From assembly GCF_014698965.1 (NCBI RefSeq), contig NZ_JACXAE010000082.1:33665-97664 (forward strand): 64,000 nucleotides of DNA. Direction: 5' to 3'. The translations under genes and the position numbers were made by a program. Under the pieces are notes generated by a model. It did no database searches, was not told the DNA's origin, and saw nothing but the letters and a program-made list of their open reading frames with translations. The stretch comes from Iningainema tapete BLCC-T55 (GTDB lineage: Bacteria > Cyanobacteriota > Cyanobacteriia > Cyanobacteriales > Nostocaceae). The number at the start of each line of letters is the position of its first letter. Position 1 is the stretch's first letter. This document shows, piece after piece, positions 60,734-64,000 of the stretch.

Positions 60734-61564
60734 ATGCACAACATCCTCTGCCAAAAAAACATCCCAAAAAATCCCTATTTCTTCCCTGCGGTTTCCCTTT
60801 GTTTCTCAACGGCAGCGTTATTATTGGGAGAACGTGCCATAGCTAATAACTCTGTTTTGCGCTCCATATTTTCCTGCCAAGCCCAAGGGTTAGGGGGAGC
60901 AACACCTACCATTAAAGTTTGGTTTAAGCAAGGGACAAACTTAAACTTCATTCCCACTGGAGAAACAATTAAAAAAGTTTGGTTAGACGACCCATCACAG
61001 GTAACATTAGATTTTGATGGTCAATTGTGTCCGGAATTTAGTCCACAAAGCAACAACACAGAGAATTGTGAAAACTCAGGTGCAAGTGTAATTCACATGA
61101 GGCGAATTCAAAAACTAAATATTCCTGGACTTCCTCACACTGACTCTACACTTTTAACAGTGGTAACAGAAGGGCAAGGTCGAAGAAAGTTGTACACCTT
61201 CCAAGTTGACTATGGTGATGATGCGCCTGAATATAATACCTTAGCAGTTTACGCTGACCCTCCTTCTGCTAGTGGAGCTTCTTGTGTAAGAGCCAGCAAT
61301 ACATCAAACAATGGCGGCACACTAAACTACGAGGAGTATACACTACCATCCGATGGCGGCACACCAAACTATGGGGATACACCACTAAAAGATGGCGATA
61401 CACCAAAATATGAGGGTACATCACCATACGATAGCGACACCCAAAACTACGAGGATACATCACCATACGATAGCGGCACACCAAACTACGATGCTATACC
61501 AAACTATAAGGGTATACCACCAAACTATAGGGGTACACTACCAACCGATAAGGAGAAAATATAG
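60734..61564 (+). CDS. VirB9-like secreted protein, copy B, with repetitive C-terminal tail
   Basis: Strong similarity to copy A through LYTFQVDYGDDAPEYNTLAVYADP, then tandem GGTPNYGDTP / SPYDSDTQNYEDT repeats. Confidence 0.6.
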   Translation: MHNILCQKNIPKNPYFFPAVSLCFSTAALLLGERAIANNSVLRSIFSCQAQGLGGATPTIKVWFKQGTNLNFIPTGETIKKVWLDDPSQVTLDFDGQLCPEFSPQSNNTENCENSGASVIHMRRIQKLNIPGLPHTDSTLLTVVTEGQGRRKLYTFQVDYGDDAPEYNTLAVYADPPSASGASCVRASNTSNNGGTLNYEEYTLPSDGGTPNYGDTPLKDGDTPKYEGTSPYDSDTQNYEDTSPYDSGTPNYDAIPNYKGIPPNYRGTLPTDKEKI

Positions 61565-61576
61565 TACAATTGAACC

Positions 61577-63142
61577 ATGAAGATCATCTGGTTCAGACGA
61601 GATTTACGTATAGCTGATAATGAAAGCGTAGCTAAGGCAACTGCCGAAAACGCTCCTGTATTACCCTGCTTTATCATCGATCCTTGGTTTTATCAATGTT
61701 CCGATGTCGGGAAAGCACGGGTTAGGTTTTTGTTTGAGTCTTTGGAAAACCTGGATAACAATCTACGCTTATTGGGTAGTAAGCTGTATTTATTTGAGGG
61801 GAATTCGGTCAATATCCTACAAGAACTAACTCAACAGCTAATACAGCTTGGACATAAACCCAAACTTTATTTTAACCGTGATGTACAGGTTGAATACGGG
61901 ATTGAACGCGATCGCACGCTCATTAACTTCTACACTCAACTCAATCTAGATTACCACATCGGTTTAAATAACTTTTTGCAAACTGATAACGACCGTCGTG
62001 ACCAGTGGATTGAGGAGTATTATACTTACGTTAGACAATTACCACCACCAACTCCTACTCACATTAACACCCCAGATTTATCCTTAAACCTACCTCAATT
62101 AACTTTTGCTGAACTTAAGCGCAAGTACTCGACTTTTTATGAAACCAAGAAAGTATACTTCAAAGGTGGAGAAACGCTTGCACAAAAAACTTTAGACTCA
62201 TTTCTGACTAAAAGATTTTATGGGTATCATTGGAAACTTTCTCGTCCGTGGTTAGCACAGCAGAAAGCAACGTCTCATCTATCACCTCATCTAACATTTG
62301 GTACAATCTCGGTGAGAAATGTGTATCAAAGTACTAAGGCACGAGCAGCAGAACTTACGGATCAACCCAAAGCCCAATTTTCCTTGAAAGCGTTTCGCGT
62401 TCGCGAAGCGTGCGCTCTGCGCTCTCGCTTACGTTGGCATGATAGTTTTACCCAACGGTTGTACTTTCATCCCGAAATAGCATACACCAATTGTTACCCG
62501 GAATTTGATGAGTATTATCGACCTGATGAACTGACTTCATCGCAGCAGGAATTATTTCATGCTTGGTGTGAAGGTATAACTGGTTTCCCAATGGTTGATG
62601 CGAGTATGAGGCAGCTAAGAACAATGGGGTGGATGAACTTTAGAATGCGAGCGATGTGTGCCACTTTCTTAACTATTAATTGCGGTATCTCTTGGCATCA
62701 TGGTGCTAAGCATTACATGAATTATTTAGTAGATGGAGACTTGGCAATTGATAATTGGCAGTGGCAGATGCAAGCAGGAATTACTAACCCCTTGAGTGAT
62801 ACTTTCCGGATATACAATCCTAATAAGAATATTGAGGAGAAAGACTCAGATTTGCGCTTTATCTACCACTGGATACCAAAGCTATTGGGCTATGGCTTAC
62901 AAGACATTCTTGAAGGCAAGTGTACAGAGCATGGTTTGTACCCAGCACCGATTTTAGATTGGGCGCAGACTAGGCGAGTTAATGGCAAAATTGTTTCCGA
63001 TCTTCGTAAGCGTGTACGAGAACGACTGTTGGCTGAAGGTGGTGAGGAGTACGAAAACGCTATTGCTACTAAAACAGCAGTGATCAAATACTTTGAATCT
63101 AAAGATAAACAATACAAGCACTTCAAGGATCAACAATCCTAA
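61577..63142 (+). CDS. Cryptochrome/deoxyribodipyrimidine photolyase family protein
   Basis: MKIIWFRRDLRIADNESVAKA; GITGFPMVDASMRQLRTMGWMNFRMRAMCATFLTINCGISWHHGAKHYMNYLVDGDLAIDNWQWQMQAG. Confidence 0.95.
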   Translation: MKIIWFRRDLRIADNESVAKATAENAPVLPCFIIDPWFYQCSDVGKARVRFLFESLENLDNNLRLLGSKLYLFEGNSVNILQELTQQLIQLGHKPKLYFNRDVQVEYGIERDRTLINFYTQLNLDYHIGLNNFLQTDNDRRDQWIEEYYTYVRQLPPPTPTHINTPDLSLNLPQLTFAELKRKYSTFYETKKVYFKGGETLAQKTLDSFLTKRFYGYHWKLSRPWLAQQKATSHLSPHLTFGTISVRNVYQSTKARAAELTDQPKAQFSLKAFRVREACALRSRLRWHDSFTQRLYFHPEIAYTNCYPEFDEYYRPDELTSSQQELFHAWCEGITGFPMVDASMRQLRTMGWMNFRMRAMCATFLTINCGISWHHGAKHYMNYLVDGDLAIDNWQWQMQAGITNPLSDTFRIYNPNKNIEEKDSDLRFIYHWIPKLLGYGLQDILEGKCTEHGLYPAPILDWAQTRRVNGKIVSDLRKRVRERLLAEGGEEYENAIATKTAVIKYFESKDKQYKHFKDQQS

Positions 63143-63156
63143 AAACCTACGCCCAC

Positions 63157-63663
63157 CAAGGGATGCGATCGCTTAACTAGCACCAACCGTTCGTCAAATC
63201 CTATCACATCCAGATACAGGACTGCTACCCTATCTTCGTAACCTACTCCAAAGTGAGGAATTTTCCGAGTTTAAAGCGCAACGCACGTTTTCATGTAGAC
63301 GAGTCTAGTACTCAGGTTAATAAGAGCAATGATTCAAGAGAAATGTATTGCACGCTCTCCATCACTTTAAAGTTATTGATTGTTGTAACCAGCCAAACCT
63401 TACCAGACGATGCAACATTACACGCTCTTGAATTTCAAGAAGTATTTGATGCAGAACTTATTAATTGGAGTCAGCGTAGTAAGCAGTTACTAAAACCAAT
63501 TTCAGAAATCAAGGGGACGCTCAGTAATTTTGAAGAAATACCATATCAAGGCGGTTATCTTCCTGGTTTGGAACTTCAACGTAAGTATACTTTAACCTAT
63601 ACCTCCCTTTAATCTACCTATCCCTGAAGAAAAACTTATTTCAGCCGCTCAATTTAGACTACA
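63157..63663 (+). pseudogene. Possible decayed gene spanning ORF 63253..63612
   Basis: Coding-like segments in different frames: VRQILSHPDTGLLPYLRNLLQSEEFSEFKAQRTF, then LPGLELQRKYTLTY, then PPFNLPIPEEKLISAAQFRLQ. Confidence 0.35.
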
Positions 63664-64000
63664 ATGAAAGTAAGTATTGATCACGTAATTTCACAGCATA
63701 CTGAAGCGTTTCAGAGACACGGCTTCACAGTTTTGTTGCTGCATACTCAAACAATTAATTATCTCTCTCCAATTTTAACCGATGAACAAACTTGGGCAAA
63801 AATTCTTTAACGATACTACCATAACTAGAAAGTAGCGATTGCCATTTGTCAAATTGTTTAGTCAATTTCTACAACGTGTTAATGTAGTAGGCTTGGAAAA
63901 AAATCAAACTGAACTGATTGATTGTAACTTTTCACTCCCCCCCCATTAGCAAGATGACTTGTGAGTTAGTAAAAGAATAAAAATGATTCGAGTGTGAGCG

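Noticed and set aside
1-64000. Search for rRNA, tRNA or CRISPR arrays
   Set aside because: No convincing rRNA motif, tRNA T-arm/anticodon cloverleaf or CRISPR repeat-spacer pattern was seen by eye; tRNAscan-SE and a CRISPR finder would be needed to exclude them.
1-64000. Frequent GCGATCGC octamers
   Set aside because: HIP1 sites, a well-known genome-wide feature of many cyanobacteria; not locus-specific.

Overview
The window is 64 kb of a filamentous (Nostocales-like) cyanobacterial chromosome. HIP1 (GCGATCGC) sites are frequent and several interspersed palindrome families are present. Recognisable core blocks: a SufA/IscA-type protein; crtQ (zeta-carotene desaturase) plus an SRPBCC gene; an ndhF-ndhD-CO2-hydration (NDH-1MS-type) operon divergent from a complete beta-carboxysome cluster ccmK-ccmK-ccmL-ccmM-ccmN-ccmO followed by a LysR regulator; ExbB/ExbD; rnc; pyrR; and a PhoD / NuiA / NucA / globin / PhoX neighbourhood. 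Accessory blocks: an NB-ARC protein with 14 WD40 repeats; a decayed two-component cluster; a rearranged 28.5-36.2 kb island (Uma2, XRE, CHAT, HetZ-related, restriction-modification); and a type IV secretion-like locus at 49.4-61.6 kb carrying an embedded putative toxin/immunity pair, next to a photolyase-family gene. The strongest leads are: (1) a CHAT caspase-like ORF and a HetZ-related ORF separated only by a 12-A homopolymer, where loss of one A would give one 709-aa protein; (2) a putative toxin/immunity pair between two VirB9-like paralogues, bounded by 21-bp direct repeats and a 58-bp copy of the photolyase 3' end; (3) PHO-box-like arrays in front of nuclease, nuclease-inhibitor and PhoX genes, suggesting a DNA-phosphorus scavenging regulon. 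All family assignments are from reading the sequences; no database search was run.
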